DNA of 64,000 bases from Sphingobacterium tabacisoli (GTDB lineage Bacteria > Bacteroidota > Bacteroidia > Sphingobacteriales > Sphingobacteriaceae): the NCBI RefSeq assembly GCF_017908035.1, contig NZ_JAEQMU010000001.1, positions 310,001-374,000 of the forward strand, given 5' to 3'. The notes under the pieces are model-generated. The model searched no databases and was not told where the DNA came from. It worked only from the letters and a program-made list of their open reading frames with translations. Below, one piece after another: positions 18,104 through 27,255 of this stretch. The translations under genes were made by a program, and so were the position numbers. The first letter of the stretch is position 1; every line of letters starts with the position of its first letter.

Positions 18104-18173
18104 TCTAGACTATTTGTCCAGCAATTGTCCCTTTGTGGTCTAGGGTGTTAAGCAGTTTTATCATAAGTTAATA

Positions 18174-18203
18174 TTGTATTTTAATACAAAAGGCCTACCT
18201 TTG
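18174..18203 (+). promoter_or_regulatory. Bacteroidota promoter of the TPR-LuxR gene
   Basis: TTG at 18174 and TACCTTTG at 18196-18203, a perfect TAnnTTTG, are 19 bases apart. The -7 box is flanked by GGCC/GGCC, and the -33 side overlaps a TTGTATTTTAATACAA palindrome, so an operator is possible. The leader to the ATG at 18275 is about 65 bases. Confidence 0.65.
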
Positions 18204-18274
18204 AGGCCCAAACGATTAACTTTTTGCTTGTTTGTCATCCATTAGATTGACATCATGACAATATTTATCTTGTA

Positions 18275-19522
18275 ATGAAGCTATATACTTATTTTTTTGC
18301 AGTTTTTCTTGGAATGATCTATATGGGAACGGTCTATTCCAAAGACTTTGATCCTGTTGTTTTTGCAAAAGAAATTGGTGATTTGAATGATAAGCAGGAA
18401 TTTGAAAAAGTGATCTTAAAGCTAGAGCATATCCTGAATGATAAGGGAGCTACTGCTTATGCACGGTATAATGCCTACTTACAAAAAGCATTGACCTATA
18501 AAAGACTCTATAACTATACGGGGGCATTAAGAAATCTAGATCTGGCTGTTGCGGAACCTGTACCTGATAGTCTGAGGGAGGAGGTTGCTTTTAGAGTGCA
18601 GATCGAGCGTCTATTTGTTTATTTTGACCTGCAGGAGCACAAAGAGTTTGAAGCGATCTTTAAATCGATAGACAAAAATAAGTTGAGTCTGCTCCCTGCT
18701 GAAACACAGTCTTTTTTTATTTGTACACTCGGTGTCCTCGCCATGCGGAATAAGGATTATGCCGCTGCGGATAAAGAGCTGAATCGTGCTATCGAAATCC
18801 AAAAGGCTGATAATCCGAAAAATCTCCCCAGCATATACCGTATTAAAGTTAGGCTGTTTCAGGAGATGGGTAATCACGACGCCGCGTTGAAAGCTTACGA
18901 GGATGGAATGTCCTATGCAAATCAATACGATATGGCAATCTATAAGATAATTATGGATGAAACCATAACCCGGTATTATGAACATATCAAGGATTATGAG
19001 AATGCCTTGTATTCACAAAAACGGGTCAGTGTAGCGCGGACTAATTATAATGCGAATAACCAGGTCGGTAAATTGAACTTGATCGAAAATAGTCTCCTAA
19101 AAGAACATAAGGATTTAGAAATAAAGAGTGAACGTTATTTTAAGTACTATCTGATAAGCTTTACGTTTGTTTTACTGCTGTTGCTATTGGTATTATACCT
19201 TCTGTATAGGGTTAATAGGCAGAAGCGTATTCTGGTGGAAGAAGATAACGAACGTATGCGCACCACATTGCAGCAAATAGCATCAGAAAGTGAAACACTG
19301 GAAAAGGCTAAACTTGAGCTTAAAGATTTTTCGTTTACATCCCGACAACAGGAGATTATCGATTTAGTCAATCAGGGTAAGACCAATAAAGAAATTGGGG
19401 TGATTTTGTTTATTTCAGAGAATACCGTAAAATACCACTTGAAAGCGATCTACGAGATATTGGGTATCGATCGACGATCCGCGTTGAAAACAAGCTTTTC
19501 GTCGATCCCCAAAGTAGATTAG
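18275..19522 (+). CDS. Membrane-anchored TPR / LuxR-type transcription regulator
   Basis: 415 residues: signal or anchor at the N-terminus, TPR-like helical repeats at about 30-260 (for example KDYAAADKELNRAIEIQ), a transmembrane helix at 291-311, a coiled coil, and a LuxR/GerE helix-turn-helix at about 355-400 (SRQQEIIDLVNQGKTNKEIG..ENTVKYHLKAIYEIL). There is no kinase or receiver domain, so a periplasmic TPR sensor would act directly on a DNA-binding domain. It converges on the response regulator gene with eight bases between stops. Confidence 0.85.
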   Translation: MKLYTYFFAVFLGMIYMGTVYSKDFDPVVFAKEIGDLNDKQEFEKVILKLEHILNDKGATAYARYNAYLQKALTYKRLYNYTGALRNLDLAVAEPVPDSLREEVAFRVQIERLFVYFDLQEHKEFEAIFKSIDKNKLSLLPAETQSFFICTLGVLAMRNKDYAAADKELNRAIEIQKADNPKNLPSIYRIKVRLFQEMGNHDAALKAYEDGMSYANQYDMAIYKIIMDETITRYYEHIKDYENALYSQKRVSVARTNYNANNQVGKLNLIENSLLKEHKDLEIKSERYFKYYLISFTFVLLLLLLVLYLLYRVNRQKRILVEEDNERMRTTLQQIASESETLEKAKLELKDFSFTSRQQEIIDLVNQGKTNKEIGVILFISENTVKYHLKAIYEILGIDRRSALKTSFSSIPKVD

Positions 19523-19530
19523 TTATTCTG

Positions 19531-20160
19531 TTAAGCACGAACTAAGCCATACTCGATGGCTAGTTTTATGGCTGAGCTTAAGTTGGAGGTCTTGAATTTT
19601 TCGATGAGGTTTTTGCGGTGACTCTCTACCGTGTGTGGGCTGATAAATAACTTTTCAGCAATTTGAGCAGTAGTAAGTCCCATAGCGGCTTCAACTAATA
19701 TTTCTTTCTCTCTGCGGGTGAGTTTTGGAACGCTGCTGAGTCCATCTTTCGCTTTCTTGTCGATTATTGTCTTGGTCTGTGAACAGGTAAAACGATTGCC
19801 ATAGAGCACAGTCTTGATCCCTGTTAAAATCTCTTCTACTCCGGCATTTTTTTGGATATAGCCGAGGGCGCCTTCCTGAAAGGCTGTATTGATAACAGCA
19901 TACTCGTTGTGCACGCTCAGTATAATGATCTGCATTGTAGGATATTGGCTACGGAGTGGCTTGATGAGGTCTATTCCATTGCTGTCCGAAAGATTAATAT
20001 CGAGTAAAAGTACGTCTATGGGGTGGTGCTGTAAACCGTCTTTTAGGGCTGTAGCGCTTTCGTAACAGCCCATAATCTGTAGGTCTGTATCTTGGGATAA
20101 AATGTTTTTTAAACCCTCTAGTAATAAGGGGTGATCATCGGTGATTGCGATTTTAATCAT
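19531..20160 (-). CDS. NarL/LuxR-family response regulator
   Basis: 209 residues. Receiver domain at 1-120 with acidic pair D8-D9, phospho-acceptor D54 in VLLLDINLSDSNG and Lys near 105 (YIQKNAG). GerE-type helix-turn-helix at about 145-200 (LTRREKEILVEAAMGLTTAQIAEKLF). Its start overlaps the kinase stop by eight bases, so kinase and regulator form one translation-coupled pair. Confidence 0.93.
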   Translation of the reverse strand: MIKIAITDDHPLLLEGLKNILSQDTDLQIMGCYESATALKDGLQHHPIDVLLLDINLSDSNGIDLIKPLRSQYPTMQIIILSVHNEYAVINTAFQEGALGYIQKNAGVEEILTGIKTVLYGNRFTCSQTKTIIDKKAKDGLSSVPKLTRREKEILVEAAMGLTTAQIAEKLFISPHTVESHRKNLIEKFKTSNLSSAIKLAIEYGLVRA

Positions 20161-22444
20161 GTGTAGTCTTTTTAGGAAAATAAAACTCGATACTGGTACC
20201 CAGTTCTACGCTTGATTGAATATGCAAATTGCCATTTAAAAAGCGTATTCTAGAGTTGATGTTGTGCAAGCCTGCACTATTGTTGTTTTTTAATTTATCT
20301 ATTTCAAACCCTCTGCCGTCGTCTTCTACGGTAATGCTGTAGCGTTCTTCCTCTTCCACTAGCTGTATAATAATTTGATGTGGAGAGGCGTGCTTGATCG
20401 CATTGTTGACCAATTCCTGGATGATTCTATAGGTAATCAGTTCCTGTTCCTTGGTCATGGGGAAGGTATAGTGTAGGAATTGTACATCGATTTCGATGTT
20501 GTCATTGGACATGCGGGAAGCATAATCTGCTAAAGCTTCTTCTAGGCCATAGTTCTGTAGCAGGTCTGGCATTAGATTGTGGGCCACCCGTCGTAACTCA
20601 TCCACAGCTATATCAAGTTGGTCGATTGATTTGGAAAGTTGGTTTTTTACGGTAGGGTCGGACTGCTCAGTAATATGGGATAGATGCAGTTTTGTGCCAG
20701 AAAGGAGACCACCTAGACCATCGTGTAAATCTCGGGCCAGGCGTCCGCGCTCTTGTTCCTGTCCGTCGAGCATAGCTGTTAAAGTGGAGATGTTGGATCT
20801 TTGCTTTTCCTTCTCTAGCTCAAGATTATGCAGTTTTTCGCGTTGCTTCATATGACGGGTGCGTTGCCTGTATGCATACAGCAATACAAGTAGTAACAAA
20901 AAGGAAGCAATCATGAGGACCGTGTAAAAACGGTTTATGTTTTCGCGATAGGAGAGTTCCTTGCGATAGTTTTGTGCTTCATTGGCTCTTGTCTCACTTT
21001 CTAACTTGGAGAGACGGAGGGCCTGCCGCTGTTGGTCCCCCTCCATACGGGAAAGCTCTAAACGTTTGAGGTTATTCTCGTCGCGTAGCTTTAGATTTTC
21101 TAGTTCTTGTCGCTGCTGTAGGTCAAGGACTTGCATTAATTGTAGTTTCTGCTCCTTCTTCTGGGTCTCTAATTGAAGATTTTGGAGCTCCTGCATTTGT
21201 TTTTCTTTCTCATACTGGGCCTCAAGACGTCTGCTCAGGCCAAGCTTTTCTTTGTTATAGATGCTTTGGAAAGTTTCTAGGTAGAGCTTGTAGTAACGTA
21301 GGGATTCTTTATAGTCTTTGTCCCGCTCACAAATGTCACTCAGATTTTCATATATACTCAGCAAGATGTGTTGATCAGCAAGAGGATCATTACCAATCTC
21401 TTCTAACGAGGATAGGAGAAAGGCTCTGGCTTTATGAAAATCACCGTCTTGTTTAGCGAGTTCGGCCTGTATACCATAAGACGAAGCAATATGGTTTCGT
21501 TGCTCCGAAGCCTGCCCTTGTGATTGTGCTAGTTGTGCGTAATATCGGACCCTCTCCTTGTATGTGTTGGGATAGAAATGTAGATAGAGATTGGCGAGGT
21601 TGTTGGCGACAAAAGATAGATTGGATACAGTAGCGAAAGACTGTTTGTTTTTGTCGTATAGATCTATTGCTTTGAGATAATATTTCTCGGCCAGATCCCG
21701 GTGTTTTTCTTGGTGCGGATTTTGGGTAAACTGTTGCTCGTGCATATATCCCATGGACATATAGGCTTCAAAGATAGCCGAAAGATCTTTTTGCTTAAGG
21801 GCAAGCTGAAGTGTCAAGGTTCCGTACTTTTCCTGTAGTTCATACTCATTCCAATTGGCGTATATAGAGGTCAGCTCCTTATAAACGGAAGATTTTCTAG
21901 AATCTAAAGATGCGGAAGGAGGGGCTTTGTCAAAAAATTGTGTAGCCTGTAAGAAGTTACGTACGGCCTCCGCTTCTTTATTGTTTCTTGTGGCGAGCCA
22001 GCCTTCACCATATTTTACATAACCTTTTGCCTCTGAATCGTTAGTTTTTGTCGCAAAAAGTCTGGCCTTTTCAATATTTGTTTCCGAGGTGGTGATGCGT
22101 TCTAAAATACGATTATTAATAGCGAGGACGGTGTAGAGATAGGCCGCGTATTTTCCTTCAGGGAGCTTCGAGGCCTGTTTAATATTTTCTTCCAGAATAG
22201 CGATTGCTTTGTCCTGTTGGTTGTTAAACAAGAGTGCCTGGGCATATTTTCCTGTTAATTGGAAACGTGGTATGCTGGCTACTTTTGTCTTATCATAATC
22301 TGTTTTTAGTTGTTGTAATAAATCTTGGGCGTGACTGCTGTGCGGACATAAGAAGAGGAATGTCATGCTAAAAATGCATATAACGTAATGGAGGATATGT
22401 CTTATCACTTTTTCTTTCATGCCAAATAGCATTGACTTCTTCAA
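20153..22444 (-). CDS. TPR-containing sensor histidine kinase (HisKA_3)
   Basis: 763 residues: signal peptide ending near SHAQ at 40, a periplasmic TPR region at about 45-390, a long Gln/Glu-rich coiled coil at about 400-500, a transmembrane helix at 506-526, a HisKA_3 domain with H574 in ARDLHDGLGGLLSGTKL, and HATPase_c with NAIKHAS and EDDGRGFEI. The phospho-His would pass phosphate to the overlapping response regulator. The stimulus is unknown. ATGs at residues 5 and 9 are alternative starts. Confidence 0.92.
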   Translation of the reverse strand: MKKSMLFGMKEKVIRHILHYVICIFSMTFLFLCPHSSHAQDLLQQLKTDYDKTKVASIPRFQLTGKYAQALLFNNQQDKAIAILEENIKQASKLPEGKYAAYLYTVLAINNRILERITTSETNIEKARLFATKTNDSEAKGYVKYGEGWLATRNNKEAEAVRNFLQATQFFDKAPPSASLDSRKSSVYKELTSIYANWNEYELQEKYGTLTLQLALKQKDLSAIFEAYMSMGYMHEQQFTQNPHQEKHRDLAEKYYLKAIDLYDKNKQSFATVSNLSFVANNLANLYLHFYPNTYKERVRYYAQLAQSQGQASEQRNHIASSYGIQAELAKQDGDFHKARAFLLSSLEEIGNDPLADQHILLSIYENLSDICERDKDYKESLRYYKLYLETFQSIYNKEKLGLSRRLEAQYEKEKQMQELQNLQLETQKKEQKLQLMQVLDLQQRQELENLKLRDENNLKRLELSRMEGDQQRQALRLSKLESETRANEAQNYRKELSYRENINRFYTVLMIASFLLLLVLLYAYRQRTRHMKQREKLHNLELEKEKQRSNISTLTAMLDGQEQERGRLARDLHDGLGGLLSGTKLHLSHITEQSDPTVKNQLSKSIDQLDIAVDELRRVAHNLMPDLLQNYGLEEALADYASRMSNDNIEIDVQFLHYTFPMTKEQELITYRIIQELVNNAIKHASPHQIIIQLVEEEERYSITVEDDGRGFEIDKLKNNNSAGLHNINSRIRFLNGNLHIQSSVELGTSIEFYFPKKTTHD

Positions 22445-22530
22445 ATCAGTAAACGAATATAAGTTTTCTATTGGAAATAAAACAGCACCGCTGTAGTGGT
22501 AGGGTGTGGATAACCGCGGCGTAGAAATAG

Positions 22531-22560
22531 ACTCTTCCGCTAATTACCTAGCGGAAGAGT
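22531..22560 (-). terminator. Hairpin terminator after the WG-repeat gene
   Basis: Perfect 12-bp arms ACTCTTCCGCTA (22531-22542) and TAGCGGAAGAGT (22549-22560) lie ten bases after the WG gene's stop. On the minus strand they are followed by CTATTTCTAC, a weak U-tract. Confidence 0.7.
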
Positions 22561-22569
22561 GCTGTTTAT

Positions 22570-23928
22570 TTAGTTTTGTGCTACATCGATACGTTGACCT
22601 TTCGTATTGATGTAATATATGTCTTCTGTTTCTTCATCTTCTGCTACGGCAGCCATGTCGTCAGAAAAGGTATTTGCGAATGTAAATTTAAAAGGAATGA
22701 CTGTTTTTCCATTTTCATCAATATAGCCATATTTACCATCTTTTTGTGCTAAGATGATATTACAATCCAACGATAGTGAAAGAAAGTCAAAACCACCTAC
22801 TACTTTTTTCTTCTGCGCTATACTGTTTAAAACATATTTTTCATCTTCTATGGTAGTGAAATTGTGTTTGTTGTATTCAAAGATGACATCATATTGGGCC
22901 GGAACTACTATTTTCTGATTTTGATCGATCAAACCACTTTTGTCATTTAGAGTGATTGTTGCATATCCTTGATTGAAGAATGAGATCATGTCATACTTTG
23001 CTGGAACATAGATTTTTCCATCCTTGTGGAGTAAACCGTATTTTTCGGTTTGGCCGAATAGGTATTGCTGTGTGCCCTCATCATAGCTGAGGTAGTCATA
23101 TTTGCACGGAACCAATAGTTTGCCATCTTTGTCTATGGCGCCATATTTCTCCTTGTCGTCGATAACGACGGACACATTATCCTCCGTAAATGCACTTATA
23201 TAGGTGTACAATGGTTGTGTGATTGCATTACCTTCTCCGTCTCTCATCCCGTATAATACACCGTCTTCATCAGCGTACACGAAGCGGTCTTCGGTAAGCT
23301 GCTCATTCATACCATTCATGCCTTCGTCCTCCATTTCTGTATAATTGTCCGGTATTTCGAATAGGCTGTTGTCTACATTTTCGGATACAACTTTGGTGGC
23401 TGTGAAAGCGTAGTCACCCAGTTTCAATGATAGAACGGCTCCTTTGAGTTGCTTGAAGAAGGAAAATTCGCCCCAGTAAAGGTTAGGGATGTCTTCGGTA
23501 TACCAGATTTCGATAGTGGTATTTTCGTCTTCTCCTGTGCCATAGTCAACTTTGACGGTAGCTAGTTTGCAGTTGTAGCCGGCAATTTTTTTCTGTTTAC
23601 CTGCAACCAGTTCTACTGGTAAAATGTACTCTTCCTCATCGTCTTGTAAGCCGTCTGCGATAATTACATACTCTTCAGAATCAGGTAGCAATGCGAAAGC
23701 TGAATTTTCATCTTTGTTTCCAACATATATGATACTTCCCATCATTGCATTGTCAACTCTGAAGTGACTTTTATTGACCCATGCTTTGATAAGCGATTCG
23801 TTGTTTTCTGTAGTGGAACTTGCATCAGTTATGACGCGATAATCAATCCGAAATGATTTTTGGGATTGTGCCCAGATACTTGTACATAGTAGAAGTACCA
23901 TAAAAAGGGTTAATGTGAATTTTTTCAT
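22570..23928 (-). CDS. Secreted DUF4412-like / WG-repeat fusion protein
   Basis: 452 residues with a signal peptide (ends SIWAQ). Residues about 20-195 resemble DUF4412/LolA-like lipid-carrier sandwiches: GYNCKLATVKVDYG, EIWYTEDIPNLYW, LKGAVLSLKLGDYAF, DNSLFEIPDNY. Residues about 215-450 are WG-type repeats with the core YG-x-I/L-D/H-x-D/N-G-K-x-x-V-P (four to five copies). The fusion suggests a periplasmic or surface protein in which a lipid- or ligand-binding head is joined to a repeat solenoid. Function is not established. Confidence 0.75.
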   Translation of the reverse strand: MKKFTLTLFMVLLLCTSIWAQSQKSFRIDYRVITDASSTTENNESLIKAWVNKSHFRVDNAMMGSIIYVGNKDENSAFALLPDSEEYVIIADGLQDDEEEYILPVELVAGKQKKIAGYNCKLATVKVDYGTGEDENTTIEIWYTEDIPNLYWGEFSFFKQLKGAVLSLKLGDYAFTATKVVSENVDNSLFEIPDNYTEMEDEGMNGMNEQLTEDRFVYADEDGVLYGMRDGEGNAITQPLYTYISAFTEDNVSVVIDDKEKYGAIDKDGKLLVPCKYDYLSYDEGTQQYLFGQTEKYGLLHKDGKIYVPAKYDMISFFNQGYATITLNDKSGLIDQNQKIVVPAQYDVIFEYNKHNFTTIEDEKYVLNSIAQKKKVVGGFDFLSLSLDCNIILAQKDGKYGYIDENGKTVIPFKFTFANTFSDDMAAVAEDEETEDIYYINTKGQRIDVAQN

Positions 23929-24044
23929 CTTTCTGTTAAATTACGAGGCAAATATGCTAATAGTTTCGTCTTTTTTCTATCCCCGATAACAGGTAATTTT
24001 TATTTATCGGTATTTTTTGTTGAATGTATACAATAATGAATACT

Positions 24045-24052
24045 TACTTTTG
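24045..24052 (+). promoter_or_regulatory. -7 box four bases before the DUF3050 start
   Basis: TACTTTTG, a perfect TAnnTTTG, ends four bases before the ATG at 24057. A TTG 22 bases further upstream could be the -33 element. This predicts a leaderless mRNA if the ATG is right. Confidence 0.6.
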
Positions 24053-24056
24053 TAGT

Positions 24057-24830
24057 ATGAATAAGATTGAAGAGATTAATGCCTACATTCATGAGGAAAG
24101 GGAGCAGCTTTTGACCCATCCTTTGTATTCCAAAATTAAAGGTATAGCAGATTTGCGATTGTTTACAGAGACGCACGTCTATGCTGTTTGGGATTTTATG
24201 TCACTGTTGAAGAGTCTGCAACGTCGCTTGACCTGTGTACGGGTGCCGTGGATTGCGTCGGATTATCCAAATACGAGATATCTTATTAATGAGATCGTGC
24301 TGGCGGAAGAATCGGATGAGTATATCGATGGTAGCAGGTTGAGTCACTATGAAATGTATCTGGATGCAATGCGGTCTATGGGGGCAGATACGGGTGCTAT
24401 TGAGCAGTTTGTTTCTATAATCAAGGACGGTGTGAAGGTGGAAGATGCTATTCGTAAAATGGATATAGATGTACGTATCAAGGAGTTCCTATTATACACT
24501 TTTGATGTTATTTTTAATGGAGGTGATCATGAGGTCGCTGCGGCATTCACCTTTGGTCGTGAAGACTTGATACCGGGAATGTTCAATGCAATATTAAAAG
24601 AAATACAGCTCCAGTTTCCGGATACGGATTTGCAGAAGTTTATATATTATTTTGAGCGTCATATTGAGTTGGATGGGGATGAACACGGGCCATTGGCTAT
24701 GCAGATGATATTGGAACTTGGTGGTACAGACGACTCTAGGTGGGATGCAATAAAAGCGGTGTCAAAAGAGGCGTTGAGGAAAAGAATCGCCTTATGGGAC
24801 GCGATATACGATGCAATTGATAAGGCATAA
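24057..24830 (+). CDS. DUF3050 family protein
   Basis: 257 residues matching the DUF3050 pattern: FTETHVYAVWDFMSLLKSLQ, LTCVRVPW, RYLINEIVLAEESDEY, SHYEMYLDAMRSMGA, FTFGREDLIPGMF and ERHIELDGDEHGP. The conserved His and Glu residues and the all-helical prediction recall heme-oxygenase-like or ferritin-like folds, so a metal-dependent oxidase is possible but unproven. The start at 24057 is preferred over 24024 because of the promoter position and family N-terminus. Confidence 0.85.
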   Translation: MNKIEEINAYIHEEREQLLTHPLYSKIKGIADLRLFTETHVYAVWDFMSLLKSLQRRLTCVRVPWIASDYPNTRYLINEIVLAEESDEYIDGSRLSHYEMYLDAMRSMGADTGAIEQFVSIIKDGVKVEDAIRKMDIDVRIKEFLLYTFDVIFNGGDHEVAAAFTFGREDLIPGMFNAILKEIQLQFPDTDLQKFIYYFERHIELDGDEHGPLAMQMILELGGTDDSRWDAIKAVSKEALRKRIALWDAIYDAIDKA

Positions 24831-24842
24831 TACAGTAATGAA

Positions 24843-24877
24843 AAAAGGTTTTCAAACGGGGAGAATGAAAACCTTTT
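24843..24877 (+). terminator. Terminator after DUF3050 gene
   Basis: Perfect 12-bp arms AAAAGGTTTTCA (24843-24854) and TGAAAACCTTTT (24866-24877), the right arm itself providing the T-run. Confidence 0.85.
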
Positions 24878-24992
24878 GTAACCAATTATAAACCTAAATT
24901 ATGATAGTACAAATATAGGTGTAATATGTACACTAACAAAATGTTTTGTGCTGTTTTTTTTATCATGACATGATGTTGACATTTTTAATTTT

Positions 24993-25628
24993 ATGAGGAC
25001 GATTTTGATTTTGTTGTTTTTTCTGTTTAATCAGGCGCTATCTTTTGGACAGACGAGTCGTTTATTGTTTAAAACGACATTTGGTGAGGTTAAGGTGGTG
25101 CTGTATGATTTTACGCCTAAACATAGGGAGTTAATTTTGACAGCCATAAAAGAAGGAACCTATGCCTCATCATTTTTCAATAGGATAATATACGATTTTG
25201 TAGTGCAAGGGGGCGAACATGACATCGATATCGAGAAGCGGGAGTCTGCGGATCCATTAGGGGTAAAGCCTCGTCTGAACCCGGAGTTTGATGAACGGGC
25301 TTTTCATAAAGTAGGAGCGTTGGGGGCAGGACGGGATGGAAATCCAATGAAAGCGTCGTTTTTGAATCAGCTTTATTTTGTGGTGGGAAAATCGGTCTCT
25401 GCTGAAGAACTGGACAAGTTAGAGCTTAAGAAGGGAATAAAATATACGGCAGGGCAGAGAGAGTACTATTTGAAGTATGGCGGGCAACCTAGGCTGGACG
25501 GTGATTATACTGTTTTTGGCGAAGTGTGTGAAGGATTGGATGTGCTGTTGAAAATCAGCAAAGTAAAAACGGATAGCCTAGACTATCCAATCGAGCCAAT
25601 CAAATTTACACTTACTGTTCTTGAATAA
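24993..25628 (+). CDS. Periplasmic cyclophilin-type peptidyl-prolyl isomerase
   Basis: 211 residues with a signal peptide ending SFGQ. The cyclophilin core is recognisable: FKTTFGEVKVVLYD, then SFFNRIIYDFVVQGGEHD with the active-site Arg, GALGAGRDGNPMKASFLNQLYFVVG and YTVFGEVCEGLDVLLKIS. An insertion at about 130-165 (AEELDKLELKKG...) is common in Bacteroidota versions. It probably assists folding in the periplasm. It stands alone, preceded by a terminator. Confidence 0.88.
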   Translation: MRTILILLFFLFNQALSFGQTSRLLFKTTFGEVKVVLYDFTPKHRELILTAIKEGTYASSFFNRIIYDFVVQGGEHDIDIEKRESADPLGVKPRLNPEFDERAFHKVGALGAGRDGNPMKASFLNQLYFVVGKSVSAEELDKLELKKGIKYTAGQREYYLKYGGQPRLDGDYTVFGEVCEGLDVLLKISKVKTDSLDYPIEPIKFTLTVLE

Positions 25629-25647
25629 AATTTTATTTTTTTTCAAA

Positions 25648-26469
25648 TTATCCGCTCAAAGCGACATCTAAGGTCATCATGATGACAAAACCCGCAATGA
25701 ATCCCAGCGTGGCCATGTCTGAACTTTTGTTCTGCTGAGCTTCAGGGATAACTTCTTCGACGACAACGAATATCATGGCTCCTGCTGCAAAAGCCAATGC
25801 GTAGGGGAGAATAGGGGTAAACGCAGCAACAGCTATAGCTCCGACTACTCCGGCAATTGGTTCTACTATCGCTGAAAGCTGTCCGTAGAAAAAGCTCTTT
25901 CTAGCACTCATTCCCATTCTTCTCAGTGGCATGGCAACAGCAATTCCTTCCGGAAAATTCTGTAATCCTATACCTATGGCCAATGCGATTGCGCCACCTA
26001 TGCTGGCCTCTGGTATACCGGCAGCTACACCGCCGAATAATACACCAACAGCCAAACCCTCCGGAATATTGTGTAGTGTAATAGCTAACACGAGCAAGGT
26101 GGTTTTTTGCCAAGGTGTCTTTATCCCTTCTACCTGTTTGAAGTTGACATGAAGGTGGGGAAGTATTTTGTCTAGTGCAAAGAGAAAACCTGCTCCACCA
26201 AGAAAGCCCAATACGGCAGGGAGTACTTTCTGGAAACCTTCGCCCTCGCTCATATCAATAGCTGGTATGAGTAAACTCCAGATACTGGCTGCGACCATGA
26301 CGCCGCCTGTAAAGCCGAGCATGCTGTCCATAAATCTTTTGTAGGTGTCTTTGGTGAAGAATACAAGAGATGCACCTAGGGCGGTCACAAGCCAGGTAAA
26401 CATAGTAGCATAAAAAGCGGCCCATACTGGGTCCGTATGTTCTAAAAAAGAAATGATGGAATCAAACAT
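25648..26469 (-). CDS. ZIP-family divalent metal transporter
   Basis: 273 residues, about eight hydrophobic segments. Metal-site helices carry LHNIPEGLAVGVLFGG and LQNFPEGIAVAMPLRR, the paired H/Q-N-x-P-E-G motifs of ZIP (ZupT/GufA-type) carriers of Zn, Fe or Mn. It is divergent from a DtxR/MntR-type regulator; half-sites in the shared promoter region suggest that regulator controls it. The exact metal cannot be read from sequence. Confidence 0.9.
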   Translation of the reverse strand: MFDSIISFLEHTDPVWAAFYATMFTWLVTALGASLVFFTKDTYKRFMDSMLGFTGGVMVAASIWSLLIPAIDMSEGEGFQKVLPAVLGFLGGAGFLFALDKILPHLHVNFKQVEGIKTPWQKTTLLVLAITLHNIPEGLAVGVLFGGVAAGIPEASIGGAIALAIGIGLQNFPEGIAVAMPLRRMGMSARKSFFYGQLSAIVEPIAGVVGAIAVAAFTPILPYALAFAAGAMIFVVVEEVIPEAQQNKSSDMATLGFIAGFVIMMTLDVALSG

Positions 26470-26502
26470 GCAAGCTTATTAATGATAGATTCATTTGTTC
26501 CA

Positions 26503-26581
26503 CAAAAATAGGGAGTTAGACTATAGGAATAAAGTTTTTCTCAATAAACATCTTAGTATGGTCTAATATTTTGTAGATTTG
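26503..26581. promoter_or_regulatory. Divergent promoters with symmetric candidate metalloregulator sites
   Basis: The minus-strand -7 box TATTTTTG (26503-26510) serves the ZIP gene; the plus-strand -7 box TAGATTTG (26574-26581) serves the regulator. Each is preceded, in its own direction, by TATRGTCTAA: 26516-26525 (minus, five bases upstream) and 26557-26566 (plus, seven bases upstream). The two sites are an inverted repeat with one mismatch. Confidence 0.6.
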
Positions 26582-26584
26582 TGT

Positions 26585-27247
26585 ATGAACTCAGCTGTAG
26601 AGGAAAATTATCTTAAGGCTCTATTTATGTTGTCGGGCACAAAAGGAGAGGCTACTGTCAACGAGGTTAGTCGTTTTTTAGATATAAAAATGCCTACTGT
26701 AAACAGTATGATGAAGCGGCTCTCTGAAAAAGGGTTGGTGATTCATGAGAATTATAAGCCACTTAGGTTGACAGAAAAAGGACGCTTAGAAGCTGCTTTG
26801 GTAGTGAGAAAGCATCGATTGACCGAAATGTACCTTGTAGAGAAGATGGGATTTGGATGGGAAGAGGTACATCATATCGCAGAGCAGATAGAGCATATCC
26901 ATGCTCCGGAGTTTTTTAATAAAATGGATGCACTTCTAGGTTATCCAACAGTTGACCCGCATGGTTCTCCCATACCAAGCAAAGAAGGGGATGTCGTCGT
27001 AAATCCATACTTCAAATTGAGCGATTGTATCGTCGGCGAACAAGTCGAGTTGATGGCGGTTGGTCAATCTTCAGCATCGCTATTGAAGTACTTAAATACA
27101 CGAGAACTTGCTCTAGGGGTGATTATTCGTATCGACGAGATAGAATCTTTTGATCGCAGTATGCATGTGAGTTATGCTGGACGTACTTCGGTTGTGCTTA
27201 CATCTTTGGTATGTGATAGTCTTCTCGTTCGTAAGCAGGATAAATAA
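26585..27247 (+). CDS. DtxR/MntR-family metal-dependent repressor
   Basis: 220 residues from the ATG at 26585. Winged helix-turn-helix at 1-65 (EENYLKALFMLSG..GEATVNEVSRFLDIKMPTVNSMMKRLSEKGLV), dimerisation and metal domain at about 70-140 (RKHRLTEMYLVEKMGFGWEEVHHIAEQIEHI with conserved Glu and His), and an SH3-like FeoA-type C-terminus. It probably senses Mn or Fe and represses the divergent ZIP gene and perhaps itself. The -7 box ends only three bases before the ATG, so the mRNA is predicted leaderless. Confidence 0.92.
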   Translation: MNSAVEENYLKALFMLSGTKGEATVNEVSRFLDIKMPTVNSMMKRLSEKGLVIHENYKPLRLTEKGRLEAALVVRKHRLTEMYLVEKMGFGWEEVHHIAEQIEHIHAPEFFNKMDALLGYPTVDPHGSPIPSKEGDVVVNPYFKLSDCIVGEQVELMAVGQSSASLLKYLNTRELALGVIIRIDEIESFDRSMHVSYAGRTSVVLTSLVCDSLLVRKQDK

Positions 27248-27255
27248 AGTTTTCT

